The notes: generated by a model not told the origin, from the letters alone. Positions 18,199 through 27,464 are shown, counted from the stretch's first letter. The stretch: DNA of 64,000 nt from CAWIUB01 sp963839175 (GCA_963839175.1 CAWIUB010000045.1:23457-87456); one strand, 5' to 3'. Made by a program: numbers and translations.

Positions 18199-19409
18199 GT
18201 GGCCGCCTTTTGCAGGTTGCCGTCGATAGCCGCCAGGAACTCCTCCGTCGTCAGCCACGGGGTGTCAGGGCTGATCAGCAAGGCCAGGTCCTTAGTCATC
18301 TGGCCGCTCTCCACCGTCTCGACGCACACGCGCTCCAGTGTCTCGGCGAACGTGCTGACCTCGGGCGTGCCGTCCAGCTTGCCGCGATGCTCCAGCGCTC
18401 GCGTCCAGGCGAAGATCGACGCGATCGGGTTGGTCGAGGTGGGGTTGCCCTTCTGGTGCTCGCGATAGTGCCGGGTGACGGTACCGTGCGCCGCCTCGGC
18501 CTCGACGGTGCGTCCGTCCGGGGTCATCAGCACGCTGGTCATCAGGCCAAGCGAGCCGAAGCCCTGGGCGACCGTGTCGGACTGCACGTCGCCGTCGTAG
18601 TTCTTGCAGGCCCAGACGTACCCGCCCTCCCATTTCAGCGCGGAGGCCACCATGTCGTCGATCAGCCGGTGCTCGTAGGTCAGCCCGGCCGCATCGAACT
18701 GCGCCTGGAACTCCGCCTCGAACACCTCGGCGAACAGATCCTTGAACCGCCCGTCATAGGCCTTGAGGATGGTGTTCTTGGTCGACAGATACACCGGGTA
18801 CTTGCGCTCCAGGCCATAACGGAACGACGCGCGGGCGAAGTCACGGATCGAGTCGTCCAGGTTGTACATGGTCATCGCGACGCCGCCGCCCGGGAAGTCG
18901 AAGACGTCGAATTCCATCGGCTGGCCGCCGCCCTTCGGCGTGAACGTGACAGTTAGCTTGCCTTCGCCGGGAACCACGAAGTCCGTCGCCCGGTACTGGT
19001 CACCGAAGGCGTGGCGGCCGATGACGATGGGCTTGGTCCAGCTCGGCACCAGTCGTGGGACGTTGCTCATCACGATCGGCTCGCGGAAGATCACCCCGCC
19101 GAGGATGTTGCGGATCGTGCCGTTCGGCGACCGCCACATGTGCTTGAGGCCGAATTCGGCGACCCGGGCCTCGTCCGGCGTGATCGTGGCGCACTTGACG
19201 CCGACGCCGTGCCGCTTGATCGCGTTCGCCGCGTCGACCGTGACCTGGTCGTCGGTGGCGTCACGGTGCTCGATGCCCAGGTCGTAGTAGTCGAGGTTGA
19301 CGTCCAGGTACGGCAGGATCAGCTTGTCCTTGATGAACTGCCAGATGATGCGCGTCATCTCGTCGCCGTCGAGCTCGACGACGGTTCCCTCGACCTTGAT
19401 CTTGGACAT
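18195..19409 (-). CDS. icd: Isocitrate dehydrogenase (NADP)
   Basis: Oxidative decarboxylation of isocitrate to 2-oxoglutarate. 404 residues from ATG at 19409 (MSKIKVEGTVVELDGDEMTRIIW). This N-terminus and the motifs KCATITPDEARV, SPNGTIRNILGGVIFREPI and the downstream NYDGDVQSDTVAQGFGSLGL identify the eukaryote-like homodimeric NADP-IDH (type II), not the long monomeric form. Followed 72 bp later by mdh outside the same strand's promoter, so two TCA enzymes are neighbours. Confidence 0.95.
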   Translation of the reverse strand: MSKIKVEGTVVELDGDEMTRIIWQFIKDKLILPYLDVNLDYYDLGIEHRDATDDQVTVDAANAIKRHGVGVKCATITPDEARVAEFGLKHMWRSPNGTIRNILGGVIFREPIVMSNVPRLVPSWTKPIVIGRHAFGDQYRATDFVVPGEGKLTVTFTPKGGGQPMEFDVFDFPGGGVAMTMYNLDDSIRDFARASFRYGLERKYPVYLSTKNTILKAYDGRFKDLFAEVFEAEFQAQFDAAGLTYEHRLIDDMVASALKWEGGYVWACKNYDGDVQSDTVAQGFGSLGLMTSVLMTPDGRTVEAEAAHGTVTRHYREHQKGNPTSTNPIASIFAWTRALEHRGKLDGTPEVSTFAETLERVCVETVESGQMTKDLALLISPDTPWLTTEEFLAAIDGNLQKAAT

Positions 19410-19483
19410 CGGCGTCTCCCATCGGGACTTGGCCCCCCAGCAGGGCCGGCGGCGGCGTGTCGCCTGCTCAGGGGCCAAGACGG

Positions 19484-20464
19484 TCAGACCAGGCCGAGGG
19501 CTTGCACGGCCTCGCGTTCCTCGGTCAGCTCGGCCACCGACCTGTCGATGCGCGATCGGGAGAATTCGTCAAGCTCGAGGCCTTGGACGACCTGCCACGC
19601 ACCGTCCCGCGAAACCGCGGGGAAGCCCGCGATCAGGCCCTCGGGGATGCCGTAGGAGCCGTCGGAAACCAGGCCGACCGACACCCAGTCGCCCTCGGCG
19701 GTGCCGTTGACCCAGGCGTGGACGTGATCGATCGCCGCGTTGGCCGCCGAGGCCGCACTCGATGCCCCCCGCGCCTCGATGACCGCCGCGCCGCGCTTGG
19801 CCACGGTCGGGATGAACTCGTTCTCGACCCAGGTCTGGTCGTTGAGGATCTCTGCGGCGGGCTTGCCGCCGATCCGGGCGTGGAAGACGTCGGGATACTG
19901 GGTCGCCGAGTGGTTGCCCCAGATCGTCATGTTGCTGATCTCCGCGACGGGCACTCCGGCCTTCTTGGCCAGCTGGCTGATCGCCCGGTTGTGGTCCAGG
20001 CGCATCATGGCGGTGAACCGGTCCTTCGGCACATCCGGGGCGTGCGAGGCGGCGATCAGTGCGTTGGTGTTGGCCGGGTTGCCGACCACCAGCACCCGCA
20101 CGTCTGGCGCGGCGCCCGCGTTGATCGCCTCCCCCTGTGGCTGGAAGATTCCGCCGTTGGCCCCGAGCAGGTCACCCCGTTCCATGCCCGCCGTCCGGGG
20201 CCGTGCCCCGACCAGCAGCGCCACGTTCACTCGGTCGAACGCGGTGCGCGGATCGTCGGTGATATCGATGCCCTCGACCAACGGGAACGCGCAGTCGTCG
20301 AGTTCCATCGCGGTGCCTTCGGCGGCTTTCAGCGCCGGGGTGATCTCCAGCAGGCGCAGGCGCATGGGCACGTTCGGCCCGAGCAGTTGTCCCGATGCCA
20401 CGCGAAACAGCAGGGCGTAGCCAATCTGTCCGGCCGCGCCGGTGATGGTGACGTTGACGGTCAT
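19484..20464 (-). CDS. mdh: Malate dehydrogenase
   Basis: NAD-dependent interconversion of malate and oxaloacetate. 326 residues. Rossmann start VTITGAAGQIGYALLFRVASG; catalytic region IWGNHSATQYPD with the catalytic His; substrate Arg in LLVGARPRTAGMERGDLL. The length and N-terminus match the actinobacterial cytosolic-type MDH. It lies immediately upstream of icd in the same direction. Confidence 0.96.
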   Translation of the reverse strand: MTVNVTITGAAGQIGYALLFRVASGQLLGPNVPMRLRLLEITPALKAAEGTAMELDDCAFPLVEGIDITDDPRTAFDRVNVALLVGARPRTAGMERGDLLGANGGIFQPQGEAINAGAAPDVRVLVVGNPANTNALIAASHAPDVPKDRFTAMMRLDHNRAISQLAKKAGVPVAEISNMTIWGNHSATQYPDVFHARIGGKPAAEILNDQTWVENEFIPTVAKRGAAVIEARGASSAASAANAAIDHVHAWVNGTAEGDWVSVGLVSDGSYGIPEGLIAGFPAVSRDGAWQVVQGLELDEFSRSRIDRSVAELTEEREAVQALGLV

Positions 20465-20525
20465 GCCGCGAATCTACCGCCGGACCACGGCGAGGGAACC
20501 CATCGTCGGCGAGGCAGATCGCGCC

Positions 20526-20816
20526 TCAGCGCGGCAGCAGCAGCCCGAACAGCACGATCGACCCACCGAGCGCCAGATAGCAGGCGGTGTCGAACAGCCG
20601 GCCACGGACAGCGAGCAAGCCCGCTCGACGAGGCGGTAGCACGAAGCGTGCCACGCCGGCAACGAGCAGTGCGCTGGCGGCGATCAACACGCCGCGCAGC
20701 CAGTGCTGCGAGGAGACGACCACCGAGCCGATGCCGACGATCGCGATCGCCAGCACGAGGGCGAACGGCGCCTCGGTGCGGAGCGTCTTGCGCAGACCCA
20801 TGGCCGGCAGGGTCAC
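20526..20816 (-). CDS. DUF3017 small membrane protein
   Basis: 96 residues with three predicted membrane helices (FALVLAIAIVGIGSVVV, GVLIAASALLVAGVARF, CYLALGGSIVLFGLLL). DUF3017 proteins lie next to folD across actinobacteria, as here, where the start overlaps the folD stop by 4 bp. No function is known. Confidence 0.85.
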   Translation of the reverse strand: MTLPAMGLRKTLRTEAPFALVLAIAIVGIGSVVVSSQHWLRGVLIAASALLVAGVARFVLPPRRAGLLAVRGRLFDTACYLALGGSIVLFGLLLPR

Positions 20817-21664
20817 CTCGATCGCGCGTCCCGTTCGGCGGCTTCGATAACGTTGCGCAGCAGCATCGCTCGCGTCATCGGGCCGACGCCTCCCGGGTTG
20901 GGGCTGAGGTAGCCGGCCACCTCGGCCACGTCGGAAGCGACATCACCCGCGATTTTGCCGTCCACGCGGCTGATGCCGACGTCCAGAACGGCGGCGCCCG
21001 GTTTCACCATGTCGGCGCTGACCAGCCGTGGCGTGCCCGCGGCGGCCACGACGATATCGGCTCGGCGGACGTGCGCGGTGAGGTCGCGCGTACCCGTGTG
21101 GCAGATGGTGACGGTGGCGTTCTCACTTCGCCGGGTGAGCAGCAGGCCGAGCGGCCGGCCCACCGTGATGCCGCGGCCGATTACCACCACGTCGGCTGCA
21201 GCGATCGGCACGTCGTAGCGGCGCAGCAGTTCGGTCACACCGAGTGGAGTGCACGGCACGGGGCCCGGCCGGCCGAGGACGAGCGCACCGAGGTTGATCG
21301 GGTGCAGTCCGTCGACGTCCTTAGCCGGGTCGACCCGTGACAGCAGCGCGTACTCGTCCAGTCCGGTCGGCTGCTGCACCAGGAAGCCGGTGCACGCGGG
21401 GTCCGCGTTCAGTTCATCGATCACAGCTTCGACCTCGGCCTGCGTGCTGCTAGCCGGGAGGTCGCGACGGATGCTGGCGATGCCGACCTCGGCGCAGTCG
21501 CGGTGCTTAGCGTTGACGTACCAAATGCTGCCGGGATCGTCGCCCACCAGCACGGTGCCGAGTCCGGGCACCACGCCCCGTTCGGCCAGGGCAGCCACCC
21601 GCTGCTTCAGCTCGGCCTTGATCGCCGCCAGCGTCGCCCGGCCATCCAGGATGATCGCGCCCAC
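20813..21664 (-). CDS. folD: Methylenetetrahydrofolate dehydrogenase / cyclohydrolase
   Basis: Bifunctional NADP-dependent enzyme that supplies 10-formyl-THF, the one-carbon donor used by the neighbouring PurN and PurH. 283 residues from GTG at 21664; the frame remains open to 21790, but that stretch is the tandem repeat and not folD. Catalytic YVNAK; folate-site LVQQPTGLDEY; cofactor motif VVIGRGITVGRPLG. It is separated from purH by 400 bp of repeats, so expression may no longer be coupled. Confidence 0.94.
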   Translation of the reverse strand: MGAIILDGRATLAAIKAELKQRVAALAERGVVPGLGTVLVGDDPGSIWYVNAKHRDCAEVGIASIRRDLPASSTQAEVEAVIDELNADPACTGFLVQQPTGLDEYALLSRVDPAKDVDGLHPINLGALVLGRPGPVPCTPLGVTELLRRYDVPIAAADVVVIGRGITVGRPLGLLLTRRSENATVTICHTGTRDLTAHVRRADIVVAAAGTPRLVSADMVKPGAAVLDVGISRVDGKIAGDVASDVAEVAGYLSPNPGGVGPMTRAMLLRNVIEAAERDARSR

Positions 21665-21675
21665 TATGTCAACCC

Positions 21676-22057
21676 GCTCTTCGCGCAAGCGCACATGCAC
21701 CCCACGAAATCGCTGACACGATTTCGCGGGGCCCCGCAGATCGCCCGTTCGCTCCGCTCCTTGCTCGCTTGCGCTCGCTGCGATGCTCACTCACTGGCTC
21801 CACCTGCTCTTCGCGCAAGCGCACATGCACCCCACGAAATCGCTGACACGATTTCGCGGGGGCCCCGCAGATCGCCCGTTGGCTCCGCTCCTTGCTCGCT
21901 TGCGCTCGCTGCGATGCTCACTCACTGGCTCCACATGCTCTTCGCGCAAGCGCACATGCACCCCACGAAATCGCTGACACGATTTCGCGGGGGCCCCGCA
22001 GATCGCCCGTTGGCTCCGCTCCTTGCTCGCTTGCGCTCGCTGCGATGCTCACTCACT
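21676..22057. repeat. Three tandem copies of a 130/131-bp unit between folD and purH
   Basis: Units start at 21676, 21806 and 21937 and are nearly identical (the first lacks one G in a G-run and has C for G in CCGTT(C/G)GCTCC). Each contains a perfect hairpin CGAAATCG-CTGACA-CGATTTCG flanked by CCCC/GGGG, and a GCTCGCTTGCGCTCGCTGCG stretch. The third copy breaks off at ACTCACT. The 409-bp interval has no convincing gene; short ORFs in it repeat with the unit and shift frame because 131 is not a multiple of 3. Confidence 0.95.
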
Positions 22058-22073
22058 CGACACATCCTGCCAG

Positions 22074-23633
22074 TCAGTGCGCAAAGTGCCGGGTTCCGGT
22101 CAGGTAGAGCGGGACGCCCGCGGTGGCTGCCGCCGTGATCACGTCCGCGTCACGGACCGAGCCGCCAGGCTGGACCACCGCCCGGATGCCGGCGTCGAGC
22201 AGCACCTGCAGCCCATCGGCGAAGGGAAAGAACGCGTCTGACGCTGCTACTGCGCCGCTCGCCCGATCGCCCGCCCGGGCCACGGCCAGCCGGCACGAGT
22301 CGACGCGGTTCACCTGCCCCATGCCGATGCCGACGGTCGCGCCGTGTGCCGCCAAGAGGATCGCGTTGGACTTGACCGCACGCACCGCCCGCCAGGCGAA
22401 GGCCAACTCGCCCAGGGTCGAGTCATCGACGGGATCGCCGCTCGCGAGCGTCCACGAGCCCGGATCGTCTCCGGCGCCGTCGATGCGGTCGGCGCTCTGC
22501 ATCAGCAGCCCGCCTGAGATCGGCCGTAGCTCGATGCCCGGCCCCTCCGGTCGCGGTGCCGCAACGAGTAGCCGCAGGTTCTTCTTCGCGTTCAGCACCT
22601 CCACTGCCCCGTCCTCGTACGCCGGCGCGACGACGACCTCGGTGAACACCTCCGCAACCTGACGAGCCATCGCCACGCTGACCGGGCGATTGGCCGCGAT
22701 CACACCGCCGTATGCGCTGACCGGATCGCAGGCATGCGCCTTGCGGTGCGCCTCGGCGACGTCGGAGCCGACCGCAATGCCGCAGGGGTTCGTGTGCTTG
22801 ATGATCGCCACGCACGGTTCGCCGAAGTCGTACGCGGCGCGGCGGGCGGCATCTGCGTCGACGTAGTTGTTGTAGCTCATGTCCTTGCCGAACAGCTGCT
22901 CGGCCTGCGCCAGCCCAGGCGGGCTGTCATGCGAGATGTACAGCGCCGCGCGCTGGTGCGGGTTCTCGCCGTAGCGCAGGATCGCCGCCCGCTCCCAGGA
23001 CGCCGCGACCCAACCGGGGAACCGGCTGCCGTCGTCGTCCGGGGCGACGAAGCTGCCGAGCCAACTGGCAACTGCGATGTCGTACATGGCGGTGTACCGG
23101 AACGCGAGAAGGGCGAGCCGCTGCCGGGCAACGAGGTCGAAACCGCCGCCCCGGACCGCCGCCAGCACCTCTTGATAACGAACGGGCTCGGTGACCACCG
23201 CGACCGAGCCATGATTCTTGGCGCTGGCCCGCACCATCGCAGGCCCACCGATGTCGATCTGCTCGATTATCTGCTGCGGTGTCGCGCCGGAGCGCACCGT
23301 GTCGACGAACGGGTACAGGTTCGCGACGAGCAGCTGGATAGGCGCGATGCCGAGCCCTTCGATCGTCGCCACATGCTCTGGATCGGCCTGGTCGGCGAGC
23401 AAGCCGGCGTGGATGTGCGGGTGCAACGTCTTGACCCGGCCGCCCAGAATCTCCGGGAAGCCGGTGACCTCGTGCACCGGCGTCACCGGAAGACCGAGGT
23501 CCCGGATGCGGGCAGCGGTCGAACCCGTCGAGACGATCTCGACGCCCGCCTCGTGCAGGCCGCGGGCCAGCTCATCCAAGCCGGTCTTGTCGTACACGCT
23601 GATCAACGCGCGCCGGATCGCGATCTTGCTCAT
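22074..23633 (-). CDS. purH: Bifunctional AICAR transformylase / IMP cyclohydrolase
   Basis: Last two steps of purine synthesis to IMP. 519 residues. The IMP cyclohydrolase domain (about 1-200) has VSTGSTAARIRDLG and VTGFPEILGGRVKTLHP. The AICAR transformylase domain carries IIKHTNPCGIAVG with its catalytic Lys-His. C-terminus ends YLTGTRHFAH, as in the family. Its start overlaps the purN stop by 4 bp (ATGA). Confidence 0.97.
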   Translation of the reverse strand: MSKIAIRRALISVYDKTGLDELARGLHEAGVEIVSTGSTAARIRDLGLPVTPVHEVTGFPEILGGRVKTLHPHIHAGLLADQADPEHVATIEGLGIAPIQLLVANLYPFVDTVRSGATPQQIIEQIDIGGPAMVRASAKNHGSVAVVTEPVRYQEVLAAVRGGGFDLVARQRLALLAFRYTAMYDIAVASWLGSFVAPDDDGSRFPGWVAASWERAAILRYGENPHQRAALYISHDSPPGLAQAEQLFGKDMSYNNYVDADAARRAAYDFGEPCVAIIKHTNPCGIAVGSDVAEAHRKAHACDPVSAYGGVIAANRPVSVAMARQVAEVFTEVVVAPAYEDGAVEVLNAKKNLRLLVAAPRPEGPGIELRPISGGLLMQSADRIDGAGDDPGSWTLASGDPVDDSTLGELAFAWRAVRAVKSNAILLAAHGATVGIGMGQVNRVDSCRLAVARAGDRASGAVAASDAFFPFADGLQVLLDAGIRAVVQPGGSVRDADVITAAATAGVPLYLTGTRHFAH

Positions 23634-24196
23634 CGCACGGGAGTCTCCTTGCAGAGTCGGCGAATCGTGTCGATATAGAGCACCTTCTCAGCAGCCTGGA
23701 TGCGCTCTCGTAGAGTGTCCTCGTCGTCGCCGTCCTCGACGGGCACAGCGACCTGAGCCAAGATTGGGCCCGTGTCGACGCCCTCGTCCACCCAGTGAAC
23801 GGTTGCGCCGGAGACCTTCACACCATGTGCGAGTGCGTCGCGGATCGCATGCGCACCTGGGAAGGACGGAAGCAGGGCGGGGTGCGTGTTGACCATCCGA
23901 AAGCGGCGGACAACGGCGGAGTCGAAGATGCGCATGAACCCGGCTAGCACCACGAGATCCGGGTCGTACTTGTCGAGGGCGTCACTGAAGGCACGGTTCC
24001 AGCCGGCTCGATAGGGATAGTCGGCGAAGGGGACCACGAACGTCTCGATCCGCGCCGCCGCCGCGCGATCGAGGGCGGCTGTGTCAGGACGGTCCGCGCC
24101 AACCGCGGCGATCTCCCCACCAAGATCGGGTGCGTCGATAATCGCCTGCAACGTGGTGCCGCTGCCCGAGGCGAGGACGACGAGGCGAGCCGGCAT
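23630..24196 (-). CDS. purN: Phosphoribosylglycinamide formyltransferase
   Basis: Transfers the formyl group from 10-formyl-THF to GAR. 188 residues from ATG at 24196. N-terminus RLVVLASGSGTTLQAII; catalytic block FRMVNTHPALLPSFPGAHAIRDAL (Asn, His) and VDEGVDTGPILAQ (Asp). An IS630 element ends 30 bp upstream, in the former junction with the perM-like gene, so purN and purH may now depend on read-through from the IS or a promoter in its end. Confidence 0.96.
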   Translation of the reverse strand: MPARLVVLASGSGTTLQAIIDAPDLGGEIAAVGADRPDTAALDRAAAARIETFVVPFADYPYRAGWNRAFSDALDKYDPDLVVLAGFMRIFDSAVVRRFRMVNTHPALLPSFPGAHAIRDALAHGVKVSGATVHWVDEGVDTGPILAQVAVPVEDGDDEDTLRERIQAAEKVLYIDTIRRLCKETPVR

Positions 24197-24222
24197 GATG
24201 CCCGACAGTACCGGCCCAGGAC

Positions 24223-25314
24223 CTAGTGTCCTGCGCCTTTGATTCGTTTTAGAAGTCGCCCGAGTGAGTCGAGGATCTGTTCGGCGGTCTTGGTCCAGAG
24301 GAAGGGTCGCGGGTTGTCGTTCCAAGCCAGGACCCAAGCGCGGATGTCGGCTTCGAGCGCCTGGACGCTGCGGTGATCGCTGCGGCGGAGTAGATCGTCG
24401 GTGAGGTAGGCGAACCAGCGTTCGACCTGGTTGATCCAGCTGGAGTAGGTCGGCGTGTAGTGCATGTGGAAACGCGGGTGGGTCGCCAACCAGTTGATGA
24501 TCGCCGGGCTCTTGTGGGTGCCGTAGTTGTCGCAGACCAGATGCACGTCCAGATGATCGGGCACCTCGGTGTCGATCTTGGTCAGGAACTTCTTGAACTC
24601 GATCGTGCGGTGGCGGCGGTGCATCGAACTGATCACGCTGCCGTCGGCGGTGTTGAACGCGGCGAACAGGCTGGTCGTGCCGTGCCGGACGTAGTCGTGG
24701 GTGCGCTTCTCCGGCATGCCCGGCATCATCGGGAACGCCGGCTGCGAACGCGCCAGAGCCTGCACTTGGGACTTCTCATCCACGCACAGCACCACCGCAG
24801 CCTCGGGCGGATTCAGGTACAGACCGATGACGTCGAAGACCTTGTCCACGAACAACGGGTCGTTGCTGAGCTTGAACGTCTCGGCGCGATGCGGCTTGAG
24901 CTCGAAGGCCCGCCAGATCCGCCCGATGCTGGACTTCGACAGCCCACTGCGCTGCGCCATCTTCGCCCGTGACCAGTGCGTCGCATTCGGCGGCGCCGAC
25001 TCCAACGTGGCCACCACGACGTCCTCGACCTGCTCGGCAGTGATCGACGGCGGCCGCCCCGGACGCGGATCGTCGCTCAGCCCATCCAACCGCAGCTCAA
25101 CGAACCGGGCCCGCCACTTGCCCACCGTCGGCTGCGAGACTCCCTCGCGCCCCGCCACGTCCTTGTTGCTCAACCCCGACGCACACGCCAGCACGATCCG
25201 TGACCGCAGCGCCAACGCCTGCGCCGAACTACGCCGCCGCGCCCACCGCTGCAACTGATCACGCTCCTGACCGGTCAGCTCCAGCACGGCCTTCGGGCGT
25301 CCAGATCGCGGCAT
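24223..25314 (-). CDS. IS630-family transposase
   Basis: 363 residues. N-terminal helix-turn-helix region (LSNKDVAGREGVSQPTVGKWRARFVEL), linker with DDPRPGRPPSI, then the DDE catalytic core: Asp in VVLCVDEKSQ, Asp in VHLVCDNYGTH, Glu in SSWINQVERWF. ATG at 25314. The TA of its TAG stop lies in the target duplication and its G in host DNA beyond the IS, because the frame runs through the left inverted repeat (..GAGH, stop). Confidence 0.95.
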   Translation of the reverse strand: MPRSGRPKAVLELTGQERDQLQRWARRRSSAQALALRSRIVLACASGLSNKDVAGREGVSQPTVGKWRARFVELRLDGLSDDPRPGRPPSITAEQVEDVVVATLESAPPNATHWSRAKMAQRSGLSKSSIGRIWRAFELKPHRAETFKLSNDPLFVDKVFDVIGLYLNPPEAAVVLCVDEKSQVQALARSQPAFPMMPGMPEKRTHDYVRHGTTSLFAAFNTADGSVISSMHRRHRTIEFKKFLTKIDTEVPDHLDVHLVCDNYGTHKSPAIINWLATHPRFHMHYTPTYSSWINQVERWFAYLTDDLLRRSDHRSVQALEADIRAWVLAWNDNPRPFLWTKTAEQILDSLGRLLKRIKGAGH

Positions 25315-25358
25315 ACCCGATTCTACGACATATGCAACGGACTACTGGCGCACGACAC
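24226..25358 (-). mobile_element. IS630-family insertion sequence, complete
   Basis: 1,133 bp bounded by imperfect inverted repeats: GTGTCCTGCGCC at the left, and GGCGCACGACAC at the right, complementary at 11 of 12 bases with weaker matching for about 20 more. TA target duplications flank it (24224-24225 and 25359-25360), the mark of IS630/Tc1-mariner insertion. The target read CTAG. The single intact transposase suggests a recent, possibly active insertion. Confidence 0.93.
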
Positions 25359-26608
25359 TAGCGCTCGATCCTCGCAAGTGCCCGCGCGTCGTCGAAATCG
25401 CCGCTCGCGGCGCGCGCCAGCCGCGAGGTCAGCCACCGCCACGACCACCACCCGCACAGCAGGACGAACGCGATCGTTGCGACCTCGCCGGCCAGCAGGC
25501 AGCCAACCCGCCACGGGGACGCGCCCACCGTGCGCAGCCGGCCGGTGCCGAGCGCTCCGCCGGCGAGCCAGCACAGCCCCGCCATCGTGATCCCTGCGGC
25601 GGCGGCCGCTGCCGCAAGCGCCCGGATGCCGTCTGCGGGCCGGTGGTGCGCGAGTAGCCGCGCGACCATCAGACCGGCGCCTACCAGAGTGGCCGCCAGG
25701 TAGCTCAGCACGACCGGGTTCGCCGGGCCGGTCGGCACGGCACCGAGCACCGGAAACGCGGGCAGCGTGCCGTGTGTGCGGGAGAACGGGCTCACGATCG
25801 TGCCGGCACCGATCGCGAATCCGGCCCCGCTCAGGTAGGCGGTGCCGGCGACGACGGCGTTGGGCGCCGACAGCGCCCCGACCACCAGGATTGAGGTTCC
25901 CGACAGGCCGCCGCCCACCAGACTGGACAGCCGCATGACCCGGTCGGCATGCATCGCCAGGGACCCGGCGACCAGCAGCGCGCCCGACCCAACCAGCACG
26001 GCGACCGCCGCCGCGCCGGCCCGTGCGCCGTTGACGACCGAGTCCGCCAGCCGGGCCCGCCACCAGCGGGCCAGCAGCGGCGAACGGCACAAGGAGACAC
26101 CTGACGTCGTCCCGAACAGCACGAAGCCCGCGACGCCCGCTCGCACGGGCGAGGCGGTTGACGTCCCCAGCGTGGCAACCGTCGCGAGGAACGCGCACGC
26201 GTCTGCGTAGCTCGCGGCTTGCACGACCAGAGCGAGGCACAGGTGACGGCCTCGGGTCTCGCCGCGGCGTGCTGCGACCTCGCCGAGCACCGCCCCGGCA
26301 CGCCAGGCGATCGCGGCTATGACGATCGTCGCGAGCAGGGGCACGAACCCCACCGGCACCTCGTCGATGATCACGCCACCGTGGTGTGCCGCGAGGAAGC
26401 CAAGCAGGCCAGCCCGGATCGCGGACACCGGATGGCCCGAGACGCCGGCGTCCGGTAGCCAACAGATGAGGGCGACGCACATTCCGAAGGTGGCCCCGAG
26501 CGCTGCTGCCGCCCCGCCCGTCCACACCGCGCTCATCCATACCGAGCGACCCACCACGTCAGGGACGCCGCGCATGAGGTCGTCGGCGGCGTCCTTCGGG
26601 CGGGTCAC
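25358..26608 (-). CDS. PerM-like polytopic membrane protein (DUF6350)
   Basis: 416 residues with about ten hydrophobic helices. Position between the 34-kDa-antigen-like gene and purN matches the mycobacterial order Rv0954-perM-purN-purH; PerM is linked to cell division under stress in mycobacteria, so that role is only inferred here. The stop codon TAG at 25360-25358 is the IS insertion point: TA is target duplication and G is the first IS base, so the protein end (LARIER) is preserved. Confidence 0.82.
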   Translation of the reverse strand: MTRPKDAADDLMRGVPDVVGRSVWMSAVWTGGAAAALGATFGMCVALICWLPDAGVSGHPVSAIRAGLLGFLAAHHGGVIIDEVPVGFVPLLATIVIAAIAWRAGAVLGEVAARRGETRGRHLCLALVVQAASYADACAFLATVATLGTSTASPVRAGVAGFVLFGTTSGVSLCRSPLLARWWRARLADSVVNGARAGAAAVAVLVGSGALLVAGSLAMHADRVMRLSSLVGGGLSGTSILVVGALSAPNAVVAGTAYLSGAGFAIGAGTIVSPFSRTHGTLPAFPVLGAVPTGPANPVVLSYLAATLVGAGLMVARLLAHHRPADGIRALAAAAAAAGITMAGLCWLAGGALGTGRLRTVGASPWRVGCLLAGEVATIAFVLLCGWWSWRWLTSRLARAASGDFDDARALARIER

Positions 26609-26669
26609 CAGCCCAGGCTGACAAACGGCGGGCGCGATCTTTGGCAGGCTCGCCGGGACGTGATGATCG

Positions 26670-27464
26670 TCAGCCGCCGTACGGGCCAGCGCGCGGCGGA
26701 TAGCCCGGCTGGTCCGGCGGCGTTTGTTCGCCAGGCGGTGGCGGGTAGGACGAGCGAATGTCCGGCTGGCCCGGCGGGTAAGGCGGCTCGTTGGGGGTCT
26801 GCTGCTGCTCCGGCTGATGGCTCGGCGCAGGAGGCGATGTCGGCTGAGGGTAGACCGCGGGTGGGTAGGGCTGATACGGCGGACGAGGCGGATACCCCCC
26901 GGCGCCGGGATACGGCGGCACGAACGGCAGGGGCTGCGACGGCAGGTCGGCTGCGTGGGCCGGGTAGTTGTACGGCGCGGCGGCCCAGGGCGGTGCGGGG
27001 TATGGCGCGTTCACCGGATGCTGCATGATCTTGCCTTTGGCCTGCAGCCAGCCGAGCACGAACATCACCGCCTGGAACAGCGCAGTGACCAGCTCGAGGA
27101 TCAGCCCGACCTTGGCGTCCTCGCCCGACGGCTTGCCGACGAGCAGACCCGCCGTCACGAGCACGGCCGCGACCGAGGCCGCCGCGGGCACGATCGTGCC
27201 CCTTGCCTCGCGGTCCAGGAGCGCAAAGGCCGCTGCCGCGGCCGCGAGCACTGACAGGCCGATCGCCCCGGCGCCCGTCGTGGCGAAGCCCTTGTAGGTG
27301 AAGCTGCCGCTCGACCCGTACCAGTCGAGGAAGCCCCACACGATCGACAGGACGCCGAGCACGATGCCGATCAGGTCGAACACCGGCGCGGTCGAGCCGG
27401 TGTTCGCCGCCGGACGCGGCGGTGGCGCGCTGGAATAGGCGGACGGCGGCCCGTATCCGGTCAT
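26670..27464 (-). CDS. 34-kDa-antigen-like membrane protein (DUF5336) with proline-rich tail
   Basis: 264 residues: four membrane helices (VFDLIGIVLGVLSIVWGFL, GAIGLSVLAAAAAAFALL, IVPAAASVAAVLVTAG, ELVTALFQAVMFVLGWLQ) between about 28 and 150, followed by a Pro/Tyr/Gln-rich tail to the end (YPGAGGYPPRPPYQPYPP). AGGAGAGGG lies upstream of the ATG. Homologous proteins stand next to sucCD/perM in mycobacteria. Function unknown. Confidence 0.82.
   Translation of the reverse strand: MTGYGPPSAYSSAPPPRPAANTGSTAPVFDLIGIVLGVLSIVWGFLDWYGSSGSFTYKGFATTGAGAIGLSVLAAAAAAFALLDREARGTIVPAAASVAAVLVTAGLLVGKPSGEDAKVGLILELVTALFQAVMFVLGWLQAKGKIMQHPVNAPYPAPPWAAAPYNYPAHAADLPSQPLPFVPPYPGAGGYPPRPPYQPYPPAVYPQPTSPPAPSHQPEQQQTPNEPPYPPGQPDIRSSYPPPPGEQTPPDQPGYPPRAGPYGG

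Noticed and set aside
19457..21340. 627-residue open frame antisense to mdh, DUF3017 and folD
   Set aside because: Crosses three well-supported genes and their junctions; the translation has no recognisable domain.
21676..22057. CRISPR array
   Set aside because: The 131-bp units are tandem and adjacent with no unique spacers, and there are no cas genes; the 34-bp guaB3 repeats likewise have no spacers.
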